From Bdellovibrionota bacterium (GTDB lineage Bacteria; Bdellovibrionota_C; UBA2361; JAFLCA01): a stretch of DNA of 64,000 nt. Below, one piece after another: positions 25,806-34,222 of the stretch. Under the pieces are notes generated by a model. It made no database searches and was not told the DNA's origin. It saw nothing but the letters and a program-made list of their open reading frames with translations. Location: assembly GCA_030584005.1 (NCBI GenBank), contig CP129486.1:1057556-1121555 (forward strand), read 5' to 3'. Within the stretch, counting starts at the first letter, position 1, and each line of letters begins with the position of its first letter. The translations under genes and the position numbers were made by a program.

Positions 25806-27350
25806 TCATACGTTATTCAAAAAGGCATTACGGGTGAGAAACTCAAGCCCTTTCGGCAAAAGCTCCTTCGAAGCGGATGCAATCTCCTCAAGCCCTGTGT
25901 TGAGCTCTGGATACCGCGCACTGAGTCCCGCGATGCGCTGAGAGAGGGTTCTTTCCAGCTCTTGCATGCTCGGTGCATCTTCGAGAAGCAGAAAGAAAGC
26001 CCGCATGCGCGGAGTAAGCTGGAAGCGATGCAACAATCGGTTGCAGACCAGGCCATCCAGTTTTGCCTCTTCTATGGCAAGCGATGAGATCTGGATGCGC
26101 GTTGCAGAATTTCCCCGGCTCACGGCTGTTTGCTGCGGGAGCACAATCCCTCGCATGACGCACTGCATGAGAAGCTCTTCGACCTTGTGGTCCTTAAGAA
26201 GCTCTTTACGCCGCCCCTCCTCTACTATTGAACGGAACGTCCTGTGTTCCGGCCAGTGCTCGGCAAGCAATGACAGAAGGGCTGCCACATGGGGTTCCTT
26301 CACCCGCATCTCTACCCCAGTATCATCGCGAAAGGATGTCCCGCCATCGTCAAGAGTGCGCATGCGCCATAGCGGGAATCCAAGATAGAGATCGGTCAGG
26401 GCGTCGGCAGTGGGGATCCGCGTTCCCGTAGGAGGGGCCTTTACCAGCACGCTTTGACGAAAGGACCGATTGCGGATGAAATCCAAGTACTGTTCAAGTT
26501 CAGCGCCCGATCGAGCGAGCGAGGTCAGTGGTCCCTGCGCCTTCGGCGGGAATTCAGAGGGCCACATGGTTGCCAGCGCTACATCCGAGAGGTAGCGCAG
26601 TTTGGTATCACGTAAGAGCCTCAAGAAGTCGGAAAAATAGAGCGGAACATTCTCCTGCTCAAGATACTCATGGGCTAAGTAACCATCCGACTGACGTTGA
26701 ATGAACGCGATCTCCTCTTGCAGATATTTGGCCTGTGACGAGGGGGTATGGGTTAATGCGTCGTGCGTGATCTGCAGGATCTCTCGGGCCCGCTTTAGGG
26801 CATCTGCGGCAGGGCGCTCTCCGCGTGCATGGAACATCATTAGGTCGCGTATTCGTCGGCGTGAATACCAGCCGGGGAGGGTGTTAAAGCTCACATAGGC
26901 TATGCCGTTTGGAGCGAGCACTGAGTCAATGGTTCTCAACAGTACAGGTTGCAGGGAGGGCTCAATCCAAGAGAGGAGTCCATGCGCAATGCAATAATCG
27001 AAACTCCCAAGTGAGGGGGAGAGGGCAGCGATATCGATACATTCAAAGCTGACATTAGTCAGTTTGGCCTTAGATGCGAGCGACTTTGCGCTCTCGATCT
27101 GCGATTTTGATTTATCGATGGCCACAATTTCGGTCTGGGGCAGGGCGGCAGCAAGGGCGAGGGCGTTCCCGCCGACTGCGCAGCCTAGTTCCAGGATCCT
27201 GGCCTTTTGCACCTGTGGAGCGCTCACACCAAACAGCTCGGCAACCGCAGCGATACGTGCAGGGTGGGTTTCGGGGAATGAGTATCGGGGATAGGGGACC
27301 TCAGTGTAGCTATCTGTAGGTGGGCTTGAAGGTGATGGGGCAACAGTCAT
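25806..27350 (-). CDS. Class I methyltransferase with a methyltransferase regulatory domain
   Basis: This 514-residue protein has an N-terminal SAM-binding Rossmann domain (motif I ILELGCAVGGNALALAAAL near residues 52-70). The segment YVSFNTLPGWYSRRRIRDLM begins the regulatory domain seen in bacterial protein lysine methyltransferases such as the rickettsial OmpB-modifying enzymes. The C-terminal 200 residues are helical. Its gene is tail-to-tail with the propeller flagellin, 15 bases apart, so a flagellin or surface-protein target is plausible. That target is inference only. Confidence 0.85.
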   Translation of the reverse strand: MTVAPSPSSPPTDSYTEVPYPRYSFPETHPARIAAVAELFGVSAPQVQKARILELGCAVGGNALALAAALPQTEIVAIDKSKSQIESAKSLASKAKLTNVSFECIDIAALSPSLGSFDYCIAHGLLSWIEPSLQPVLLRTIDSVLAPNGIAYVSFNTLPGWYSRRRIRDLMMFHARGERPAADALKRAREILQITHDALTHTPSSQAKYLQEEIAFIQRQSDGYLAHEYLEQENVPLYFSDFLRLLRDTKLRYLSDVALATMWPSEFPPKAQGPLTSLARSGAELEQYLDFIRNRSFRQSVLVKAPPTGTRIPTADALTDLYLGFPLWRMRTLDDGGTSFRDDTGVEMRVKEPHVAALLSLLAEHWPEHRTFRSIVEEGRRKELLKDHKVEELLMQCVMRGIVLPQQTAVSRGNSATRIQISSLAIEEAKLDGLVCNRLLHRFQLTPRMRAFFLLLEDAPSMQELERTLSQRIAGLSARYPELNTGLEEIASASKELLPKGLEFLTRNAFLNNV

Positions 27351-27471
27351 GCCCTATCCTAACCCGTACCTTAGGCGTGAGGGCAATAGAAGTGGTTTCC
27401 TAAATGCCCTTTCAAAGATGCCAAGAAGGGCACTCTTGAAAGCACTTATCGTGACGGTCATCGACCAGCGG

Positions 27472-28410
27472 TTAGGCAGCTTTTCTGACGAAGGTAGCGT
27501 GCCCTCGCACATTCGATATTCTAAATGGCCCTTCAACTGTTGGCTCTGGCTGAGCGCTTACCTCTTGGGCTGGCAGCGGGGCCGGCGAGGCTGCTGTGGT
27601 CACAGCCTCTGCCTCGTTGAGTACCGATTCCGTCTGGGTCACAGCCGATGGTGTTGGTCTGGTCTGGGGCCGGATGAGCGCATCGAAGGCTGACTGAAAG
27701 GGATCATCAGTAGATTGTGCGGCAGAGGGGGCCTGATAAAGACCGAGGCGTGTTCCGGTAGCAACATCCGGTGCGGCTTGAGGGCTGCTGCCATTCTGAA
27801 GAGGAGTGCTCCACAGGGGGGCGAAGGTGCCATTCGCAGGATCTTCGTGCTCTGCTTCCTGCGGAGTATGGAGCTGCTGGTCGTTTGCAGGGGTAAAGCG
27901 CCATGGCCGATGGGTTGGCTGCTTGGCAGTGCCGTCGGCGTGATCTTGCTCTTCCGCCCTCAATGCAGCCTCTCGGCCTGCGGCGAAATTCGCGGCCAGG
28001 GACGCAGCATCCTGCGCCACCCGTTCACGAGAATCAGGGCTCAAGTAGCTGAGATCGCCTCTCACTTCTTGCAGTACCGCATCCCTGACTCTGCTTGCGG
28101 CATCAGCGGTTGAGATGCCCCGAGTACCTTGCAGTCTTGTTTCTCCCTGCTGTGTTGAAACCGCTTGCTGGGCAGCATCCGGGACGATGGTTGCTGCGTA
28201 GGCCGTTGCGCCATTTATGACAGTGGCTTGGTTTAAATAGATCGCATCCCGCTCCTCGGGGGTGAGACGGGGATTAGAGAGCCGCGCCACGTCGACTTGA
28301 GCCTGAATGCCGCCTACACGATCGAGGTCGCTGCTTCGAGCAGCATCATTCCCCGATGGCTGATAGCTGTTTGATGGTGCTGACGCTACTTCCATGTGAA
28401 CGGCGGACAT
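27472..28410 (-). CDS. Hypothetical protein, Ala/Pro/Gln-rich
   Basis: I do not recognise this 312-residue protein. Residues 30-150 are helical and acidic. The rest is disordered and rich in Pro, Ala, Gln and Thr, with the conserved-looking stretch VEGPFRISNVRGHATFV at the end. There is no signal peptide or membrane helix. The ATG at 28410 has a good ribosome binding site (AGGGAGATTGC). It sits among flagellin and pilin genes, but nothing in it shows a role there. Confidence 0.65.
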   Translation of the reverse strand: MSAVHMEVASAPSNSYQPSGNDAARSSDLDRVGGIQAQVDVARLSNPRLTPEERDAIYLNQATVINGATAYAATIVPDAAQQAVSTQQGETRLQGTRGISTADAASRVRDAVLQEVRGDLSYLSPDSRERVAQDAASLAANFAAGREAALRAEEQDHADGTAKQPTHRPWRFTPANDQQLHTPQEAEHEDPANGTFAPLWSTPLQNGSSPQAAPDVATGTRLGLYQAPSAAQSTDDPFQSAFDALIRPQTRPTPSAVTQTESVLNEAEAVTTAASPAPLPAQEVSAQPEPTVEGPFRISNVRGHATFVRKAA

Positions 28411-28520
28411 GCAATCTCCCTGCGTAAGTACGCACACTCCATTGGTACATAGGGTTATGGAGCCTGTTGATCATGGTGTAACAGCTAGAGAAAAAGAAAA
28501 TAGCACCTAGAATCAATGAG

Positions 28521-29522
28521 TTACGACATATACAGAGGAGCAGCAGGGGTCCATGCCGGCTCTACTCTGGGTAGGAACTGCCGCGCCAGCTCGAGCACCA
28601 CCTCTAAGTGCTCGCCCGGGGCTGCCACATACTGGCCCTGCGGCTGCGTGGGGCCGAGATCTCTGTAATCAGAGCGCACACGGCTAAACTGTTTCCAGTG
28701 CTCTTTACTCATTCGCAGTGTGCCGACTGAAACATCTCGCACCAAATGCAACGGCAACGAACTCAGATCCGCCAGGAGTGCTTCATAGGCAGCCTGCCAA
28801 CCCTCAAACTCAAGTACTGGGTCGAGGCAAACTCGCACACTCCAGCCAGAGTCTATCGCTGATCTTAACGCAAGGAGGCGGGATTTCAGTGAAGGGGTCC
28901 TTCGCTCGAAACGATCGATTGCGATCTGAGGTGCTAAGGTCCAAGCAAGAATATATCTATCGCATGGTGTCTTCCCCCGTAGCGCATGGGTAGCCGCACT
29001 CTTTGTCCTTAATTCGACTGTGAGCTCCGGGGTATCCCGCACCACTTGGAGCCATAGGTCCGTATAGGGAACGAACGACTCAAGGGGCAAAAGATCAGTG
29101 TCATAGGATAAGCAAAGGTACATCGGGGCGGTGCGCCTTAGCTGGGCCAGTGCTGCCTCAATGAAGTCTTCGACATTCAGAAACAAGACCAGGTTGGCAG
29201 AGGGCAGCATTCCCTGCAGATAGCAGTAGCTGCAATCATAAAGGCAGTTAAGAGCTAGCGTATTATAGAAGAAGTGCTGAAAGCCAAAGTGCGGGGTGAC
29301 GGCGCTCCCCGCATATAGAAACTCAGCCTTGCGCTCGGCCAGGACAAGCTTTTGAGATTCCTTTTGGCCTCGCCACTCCTGCCGCGGGCGCATGAAGAGT
29401 TGGCGGTAATCAGCAATCGGTATCACTGTCGCATGCCGAAAGCGCTTCAGAATTGCATCGGCGCGGTCATTATCGCGGAGCGACTCCTCTACGTATATAT
29501 GGCTAAAGGGACGGTCGCTCAA
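28521..29522 (-). CDS. Radical SAM protein of the spore photoproduct lyase-like family
   Basis: The 333-residue protein has the iron-sulfur motif C93-x3-C97-x2-C100 (CLYDCSYC) and the FFYNTLALNCLYDCSYCYLQ context of SPL-like enzymes. It cleaves SAM to a 5'-deoxyadenosyl radical. The DNA photoproduct substrate of true SPL is not proven here, as the family has non-spore members of unknown substrate. The start is TTG (29522) with GAGGAG five bases upstream. This start lies inside the 3' end of the nucleosidase gene, giving a 20-base overlap. Confidence 0.85.
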   Translation of the reverse strand: MSDRPFSHIYVEESLRDNDRADAILKRFRHATVIPIADYRQLFMRPRQEWRGQKESQKLVLAERKAEFLYAGSAVTPHFGFQHFFYNTLALNCLYDCSYCYLQGMLPSANLVLFLNVEDFIEAALAQLRRTAPMYLCLSYDTDLLPLESFVPYTDLWLQVVRDTPELTVELRTKSAATHALRGKTPCDRYILAWTLAPQIAIDRFERRTPSLKSRLLALRSAIDSGWSVRVCLDPVLEFEGWQAAYEALLADLSSLPLHLVRDVSVGTLRMSKEHWKQFSRVRSDYRDLGPTQPQGQYVAAPGEHLEVVLELARQFLPRVEPAWTPAAPLYMS

Positions 29523-30336
29523 AGGATCTCCTCAATTGATTGAATACATCGCGGGTTTCCCGTTTTGAGTGGACTGCTGAAGGAGCGAGAGTGAGCAAAA
29601 ACTCAAGGGAGGAGCGTGGGGCCTGAACGCGATGGTTTGTCGCGAGATCCCACAATATCTTGCGCTGCTGATAGGTGAGGCTGCAGCGAGCGGCAACCTC
29701 CGTAAGGATCGATGTATCGTCAGGGCTGAGCGAGGAGGTAGATGCGTTGGTCAGATGAGCCAGGGTAAACAGGCAAGTCTCAATTGTTCCCAGGTGAGAG
29801 CCGATCAGCCCCGCAATGGAGGAGCGAGTGAATGTTGTGCGCTCCAGATTGTCAGAGGCAACCTTTAGCAGCTGTATTCTGGAAGGTGCAAGATACTGGC
29901 TCGCCGCTTCACCGATGCCGCTGCCCTCCATATCGACCAGCTCATTCGGAAGGAGCGTTGGATCAGCGCTCCACATGGGAGTATCCACGGTTCTCAAGGC
30001 ACGTTCCGTACAGGGCAGGTTCAGAATCATGTCGGGCAGAAAGGGCCTGCTTCCCGCAGGCCCCCGCACTTGATTAATGAGGAATATCCCCCCTAGATCA
30101 GCGCAGTCACGGCAGCCCGCGATGCCGACGTTGAGTATCGCCTCAATGCCGCCTTCAGAGCCGCACAACGCCCCCACCGTCATTGCCGATCGAACGCGGC
30201 CGATCCCAGATACGGCAAGCACGATCTCGCTTGATCGGAATAGTTCGATAGCGTGCCTCGCCATATCACGACGCAACGAGAAGTGATCGATAAGAGGGTC
30301 TGCTTCGGCCCTCAGTGCAGTGATAATTGCCAGCAT
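29503..30336 (-). CDS. Nucleoside phosphorylase/hydrolase (MTA/SAH nucleosidase-like)
   Basis: This 277-residue protein has the fold signatures ILNVGIAGCRD (substrate pocket) and ELVDMEGSGI (catalytic Met-Glu motif) of the PNP/UDP family. The C-terminal 90 residues form an unusual helical extension beyond the common domain. MTA/SAH nucleosidases also split 5'-deoxyadenosine, an inhibitory by-product of radical SAM enzymes. It overlaps the downstream radical SAM gene by 20 bases, so a by-product clearing role is attractive, though unproven. Confidence 0.8.
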   Translation of the reverse strand: MLAIITALRAEADPLIDHFSLRRDMARHAIELFRSSEIVLAVSGIGRVRSAMTVGALCGSEGGIEAILNVGIAGCRDCADLGGIFLINQVRGPAGSRPFLPDMILNLPCTERALRTVDTPMWSADPTLLPNELVDMEGSGIGEAASQYLAPSRIQLLKVASDNLERTTFTRSSIAGLIGSHLGTIETCLFTLAHLTNASTSSLSPDDTSILTEVAARCSLTYQQRKILWDLATNHRVQAPRSSLEFLLTLAPSAVHSKRETRDVFNQLRRSFERPSL

Positions 30337-30460
30337 ACAGCGCTCGGTAGTGTGCAGTACGAGCTGAATCTAGCACCACCTGTGTTGCAAGTTCTACTGT
30401 TCTATGCCGCCGTTGGCGTCGCAAATGCTTGTGAGGAGATGATGTCAGTTCACGCATTGA

Positions 30461-31207
30461 TTATCCCCGCAACGCCAGAATCTCCGCGCTAATAAAAGGA
30501 GGCATGACATGCTCTTTATTCTCATCTCCGCTCACGCCGCGAGGAGTGACCTCGATCAGCGATACGGAGCTCCCTAGTCCCTGTACTTCGACCGGTGAAC
30601 TTGCCGAGGCTATGGTTATCGTCACGGGTGCCGCACTGTGGATGTTTCCTATCTGCACTACACCACCGGCCGCAATGAAAGTAGGACCATTCAAAGTCAG
30701 CTCGCCGATAAGCACGGCACCGGAAGCAACAATACTCTCCGTATCACCCAAAGAGTGTGTGCTAAGCACCAGGTTGCCGAGGGCTCGGCCGTCCCTGAGG
30801 AGGCTATTGCAGCATCGGCTGGACCAACGCGCTGATGATTGGGGTCTCGGTACCTGGCACGCTTCGGGACATGGCTGTGCGCTCATAAGCAGTGAAGAGA
30901 AGTCGATGAACCCTCTGGAGGCCCAAAGGGTCCCGCTCAGTAATCCCGCTGATTCTGCAAGCATGAGCCGGCGATAGATGGATACCTTGCCTCTCCTGGC
31001 GGAAGCGGCGATTGAAGTCCCCTCATGCCGCGGGGCCTCCAGGAGGTTTGCAAAGGTATCCTCTAAAGCTAAAGCGCCGTGCCAGCGCTCCTGGGAGCGT
31101 TGAAGGGATAATAGAGCGAGCTGATATGCTCCAGCCACCATAGCCGAAAGCACGATGCCGAGACTTAGTATCAGAAGAACATTCGCCGCGCCGAGAGGCT
31201 TTCTCAT
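30461..31207 (-). CDS. PilX-like minor pilin / pilus assembly protein
   Basis: This 248-residue protein has a short N-terminus and one transmembrane helix (about 10-33), like PilX and GspK N-termini, without a clear prepilin cleavage site. The middle has four cysteines. The region around 150-215 alternates Gly, Ile and Val in a way that recalls beta-helical proteins (GAVLIGELTLNGPTFIAAGG). It is the last of five co-oriented pilin-type genes and probably completes a minor-pilin operon. Confidence 0.65.
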   Translation of the reverse strand: MRKPLGAANVLLILSLGIVLSAMVAGAYQLALLSLQRSQERWHGALALEDTFANLLEAPRHEGTSIAASARRGKVSIYRRLMLAESAGLLSGTLWASRGFIDFSSLLMSAQPCPEACQVPRPQSSARWSSRCCNSLLRDGRALGNLVLSTHSLGDTESIVASGAVLIGELTLNGPTFIAAGGVVQIGNIHSAAPVTITIASASSPVEVQGLGSSVSLIEVTPRGVSGDENKEHVMPPFISAEILALRG

Positions 31208-31224
31208 CTGACTACCCCCACAGA

Positions 31225-31626
31225 TTAAAACGCCGCTGAATCATGCAAGATGAGGTTCCAGGGCGTTCTTCTTGTCAGCCGACTTAGGAAGGAAAAAGAA
31301 AAAGCATCTTCAGTGGACACAGATCGCAGCTCAATTGAAAGATCATCCTGACCCCGATGGATCTCGATGGTGAGTGGAGGCACCGTATCAAGTACAGGCT
31401 GGCGTTCTATGATCCCGCTACCCTGATGGGAGAGGTAGTAGAGCGTGTCGTCCTCTGCCAGGTAGAGGGTAAATTGGCGCAGGATAGGCACGAGTAAAAG
31501 CCACTCTTCGTTACCTGCTGGCCGTGTAAACAGCATAGAGCGCTCAGGCAGTGAGAATCTTCCTTTATGACAGCCTGCGCTCGTGCCGGGCCAGTACTCT
31601 CCTTGAAGCTCCGTTATATGATCCAT
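31225..31626 (-). CDS. Soluble domain resembling the C-terminus of a PilW-like pilin
   Basis: This 133-residue protein lacks any hydrophobic N-terminal helix although it sits in a minor-pilin cluster. It is predicted to be beta-rich (LFTRPAGNEEWLLLVPILRQ). It overlaps the preceding prepilin gene by 13 bases in another frame. The sum of the two proteins (about 318 residues) is close to a full PilW. It may be the detached second half of a split gene or a true small partner protein. Confidence 0.55.
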   Translation of the reverse strand: MDHITELQGEYWPGTSAGCHKGRFSLPERSMLFTRPAGNEEWLLLVPILRQFTLYLAEDDTLYYLSHQGSGIIERQPVLDTVPPLTIEIHRGQDDLSIELRSVSTEDAFSFSFLSRLTRRTPWNLILHDSAAF

Positions 31627-32171
31627 GCTGATAGCGGCGAAACCATGAATGCGGGTGGAAGTACCGCCGTGTCGGAGAGACAGAACTCCAGATCTATGTG
31701 CTGATTATGATTCACCTGTGTGCGTACCAGCGCGCTCGCATCGCTTGCCAGTTCAATAGCACTTATTGCATCGCCTACAATGTGATAGGGCAAAGGGTGC
31801 CCATCGCTGAACGTAATCACCTTGTGATGGGCTCTGGGAAAGAGCGGATAGCGGTGGGAGTCGTGAGAGTGGATTACATCTTGAAAGACGCTGCGGAGAC
31901 GCTCCTGTTGAAGGAGGGCGCTATGCTGCCGCTGGAGTGCGAGCACCCATTGATACGATCTCGAAATAAGGGGGGCTGCGAGCGGAACTGCAACGGAGAA
32001 AAGGAGTAGGGCAACAAGCATTTCAAGGAGCGCCACTCCCGCTTGTGTCCCCGATGATGACCATTGCACCTTCCGTTTCAGATGACGCGCAGATGCGAGC
32101 TGATTCACTGCCGATGCTGGCCAGCGTACAGGAAGACCGGGCAAGCTTCTCCAAACTCCAAGTTGTTTCAT
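31614..32171 (-). CDS. Prepilin-like protein (PilW/GspJ type)
   Basis: The type III signal AG/VALLEMLVALLLFSVAV is present at about residues 45-62 of a 185-residue protein: Gly before the cleavage site, Glu five residues after, and a long hydrophobic helix. The ATG at 32171 has an excellent ribosome binding site (GGAGGT, five-base spacing) but implies a leader of about 45 residues. A GTG at 32069 would give a more normal leader but lacks such a site. It overlaps both neighbours. Confidence 0.7.
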   Translation of the reverse strand: MKQLGVWRSLPGLPVRWPASAVNQLASARHLKRKVQWSSSGTQAGVALLEMLVALLLFSVAVPLAAPLISRSYQWVLALQRQHSALLQQERLRSVFQDVIHSHDSHRYPLFPRAHHKVITFSDGHPLPYHIVGDAISAIELASDASALVRTQVNHNQHIDLEFCLSDTAVLPPAFMVSPLSAWII

Positions 32172-32346
32172 GCTCTACCTCCGTGAATAGATGCCGGGTC
32201 GCAGCGTTTACCCGCAGCGCAGCGACAAGGAGCTGAGTGACGGCGGCAATAGTGACGCCCCATAGGGTGAGCGCCAACAGCATCTCAAGGAGGGAGTATC
32301 CTTGCGCTGCTCGCAGTTGCCGTGAGTCCATGCAGCGGTGCATCAT
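32023..32346 (-). CDS. Prepilin-like protein (PilV/GspI type)
   Basis: This 107-residue protein begins with a 16-residue leader ending in Gly, then YSLLEMLLALTLWGVTIAAV, the classical prepilin cleavage site and helix. It shares the ATGA stop/start overlap with the gene upstream (start 32346), and GGAGAGGC is the ribosome binding site. The remainder is a short globular part with two cysteines. Its role would be at the pilus tip or assembly complex, but the partner major pilin is not in the window. Confidence 0.75.
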   Translation of the reverse strand: MMHRCMDSRQLRAAQGYSLLEMLLALTLWGVTIAAVTQLLVAALRVNAATRHLFTEVEHETTWSLEKLARSSCTLASIGSESARICASSETEGAMVIIGDTSGSGAP

Positions 32347-32789
32347 GCCTCTCCGCAATTGCTTTGCACTCGGCAACGGAGCGATACGGTAACGGCGCAT
32401 AGCTCCATTTCGACTCCGATTCGCATGGTGCGCGGCGTACACCACAGGGAGGGGCTTATGCTCAAAGCGAGGGGGGTGTCGACGAAGTGTGCGGGAGCAG
32501 CTGGAGAGTAACGCAGCAGGACCGTATCATCCTGTGCGAGGGCCAGCAGAGCATCGGGATACACCTGAATCCGCACATCTTCCTCGCGCAGATCGGCGGC
32601 AAGCACCGCGTGTTCGATCAATCGTGTTACCTGCCTGGCGCTTCGAGCCAGAGCAGCACTCCCCTGAGGCAGGGCCAGAGACGTCACCAGGAACCCCACT
32701 ATGAGCAGAGTGACAAGGAGCTCTACAAGGATGAGCCCCTGTATAGAGCCGACACGACGGCTGTGAGTGCAAGAAGAACGTATGGGCAC
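32343..32789 (-). CDS. Prepilin-like protein (FimT/FimU/GspH type)
   Basis: This 148-residue protein has the prepilin signature GLILVELLVTLLIVGFLVTS, with Gly before the cleavage site and the conserved Glu, then a helix and a beta-rich domain with three cysteines, as in GspH and FimU pilins. The start is GTG at 32789, which is uncertain. It is the first gene of the five-gene minor-pilin cluster that runs to 30461. Confidence 0.75.
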   Translation of the reverse strand: MPIRSSCTHSRRVGSIQGLILVELLVTLLIVGFLVTSLALPQGSAALARSARQVTRLIEHAVLAADLREEDVRIQVYPDALLALAQDDTVLLRYSPAAPAHFVDTPLALSISPSLWCTPRTMRIGVEMELCAVTVSLRCRVQSNCGEA

Positions 32790-32888
32790 CCCTAATTATC
32801 GTGAAACTAGGGAGAAAGTTTCGGGGGAGTGCCTGGAACGAGCCCTCCACAACGTATCAGAGACGTTGCGGAGGTTGCGGAGAAACTC

Positions 32889-33045
32889 CTAGAAGCTATT
32901 TTTTAAGTAGCCTCTAGTCGCGCCAGGGATGGCGCGGGAAACGCCGGAGGCGTTTGTAGCGACGCGAGGCGTGGGCGTTTCGGGTCCCGCGCCGAGCTTG
33001 GAGCGATTTTGAAATGGCCATGGACGGCCATTCAAACAATGACTT
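32889..33045. repeat. Modular palindromic repeat (copy downstream of flagellin)
   Basis: Several hairpins follow one another: CTAGAAGCTATTT/AAGTAGCCTCTAG (32889-32917), CGCGCC/GGCGCG (32919-32936), AAACGCC/GGCGTTT (32939-32955), and TTTGAAATGGCC/GGCCATTCAAA (33008-33036) with centre GGCCATGGACGGCC. The order and the TTGGAGCG...TGAA...GGCCATGGA core recur at 38938-39118 (inverted) and 57870-57950. It lies 3' to the flagellin gene and may act as its terminator. Confidence 0.75.
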
Positions 33046-33052
33046 CTAGTGA

Positions 33053-33871
33053 CTAGCTCCCAAGGAGCCGTAGGACATTTCCACGGTCTTGATTGGCCTG
33101 TGCAAGTACGGCCGAGTTAATATTGGTTCTAATTCGTGCGGCGACGAGATTTGCCGTCTCCTCGGCCGTGTCAGCATCCCGAATTCGAGACTCGGCGGCG
33201 AGCGCATTCTCCCGCGCCACTCGATTGTTATTCTGGGATACCTCGACCCGTACCGCGCTGGCGCCGATCTGACCCCGGGCTTGGCTGACCTCATTACGTG
33301 CCTGGGCGACACTTTCAATAGCCGCCTGGGCGCCGGCTTGATTGCCAATATCGAGCGAGGCAAGAGCATTCACGGTGCTCTGCAAGTCACCGTTCTGCAA
33401 GGTGATGGTGGAATTGGCGCTGGAGTCGGTGCCTACCTGAATCGTAGTGCTCTGCCCGGAGAATACATTCACGCCGTTGAACTCGGTCGTGCTCACGATA
33501 CGCTGCGCCTCCTGGCTGAGCTCCTGGAACTCGGTATTGAGCGCCGCTCGCTGATCATCGGAGAGTGTCCCGTTGGCGGCCTGGGTGGCGAGCTCGCTTA
33601 GTCGAGCGGTAATGTCAGTGATCTGACTTGCCGCACCATCGGCGATATTGGTGAGTGAGGTAGCGAAGTCGGCATTCTCGATGGCCTTCGTGCGAACACG
33701 CGCCTCTGCATTGAGCGCATCGCTGATCGCCAGACCGGCCGCGTCATCGGCGGCACGATTGATACGGCGCCCACTGGCTAATCGTTCGAGCGCCTTGTTT
33801 TGACTTTGATTGTTTCGATTGAGACTCTGAAGAAGGTTATTTGTGGACCCAGAACCTGAAATACTTGCCAT
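33053..33871 (-). CDS. fliC: Flagellin, short conventional form
   Basis: This 272-residue flagellin contains only the conserved D0/D1 parts: SQNKALERLASGRRINRAADDAAGL at the N-terminal side, LATQAANGTLSDDQRAALNTEF, and the C-terminus NINSAVLAQANQDRGNVLRLL. The variable domain between is about 40 residues, so it is among the shortest flagellins. It is the likely structural filament subunit that could co-polymerise with the propeller flagellin at 23931. The ATG has GAGG upstream. The sequence segments above are given in pieces of typical family motifs. Confidence 0.95.
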   Translation of the reverse strand: MASISGSGSTNNLLQSLNRNNQSQNKALERLASGRRINRAADDAAGLAISDALNAEARVRTKAIENADFATSLTNIADGAASQITDITARLSELATQAANGTLSDDQRAALNTEFQELSQEAQRIVSTTEFNGVNVFSGQSTTIQVGTDSSANSTITLQNGDLQSTVNALASLDIGNQAGAQAAIESVAQARNEVSQARGQIGASAVRVEVSQNNNRVARENALAAESRIRDADTAEETANLVAARIRTNINSAVLAQANQDRGNVLRLLGS

Positions 33872-34222
33872 ATGACCTCACTGTCTCCCTACGTCATTCC
33901 TTGTTTGTCACAGTGCAGTGCGGGACTACGTTTAGTAGACCACCACCACTCACACTCGGTGACATCACACGCGGGCACGACCATCATTACAGCAAGCGTC
34001 GTGAGCAGGCCGTCGGGATACCCTAGGCTCCCGGGGGCATGTCCCGCTCACATGGGATAGAGTATCGGGTTCGGATAGAGAAACTTTATGATCCGACTCA
34101 CTGCGCCCTTTATTGGGAGTTTTACGGAGAGAGCGTAGGAGAATTTCTGAGCTGCCGCACTTAGCTGTTGTTGCAATACCACTCACGGTACCGGCGGGAG
34201 CGTGTCTGCCCCAGGTCCTTGG
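33872..34222. other. Flagellin upstream region, no gene
   Basis: About 350 bases between the flagellin start and the TerB-like gene. It should hold the flagellin promoter. On the minus strand GCTCACGACGCTTGCT (33990-34005) resembles a sigma-54 site, but its GG is replaced by CT, so it is probably not active. I see no sigma-28 consensus. Confidence 0.4.

Noticed and set aside
33990..34005. Sigma-54 promoter for the short flagellin
   Set aside because: TTGCT and CACG are in place, but the essential GG is CT.
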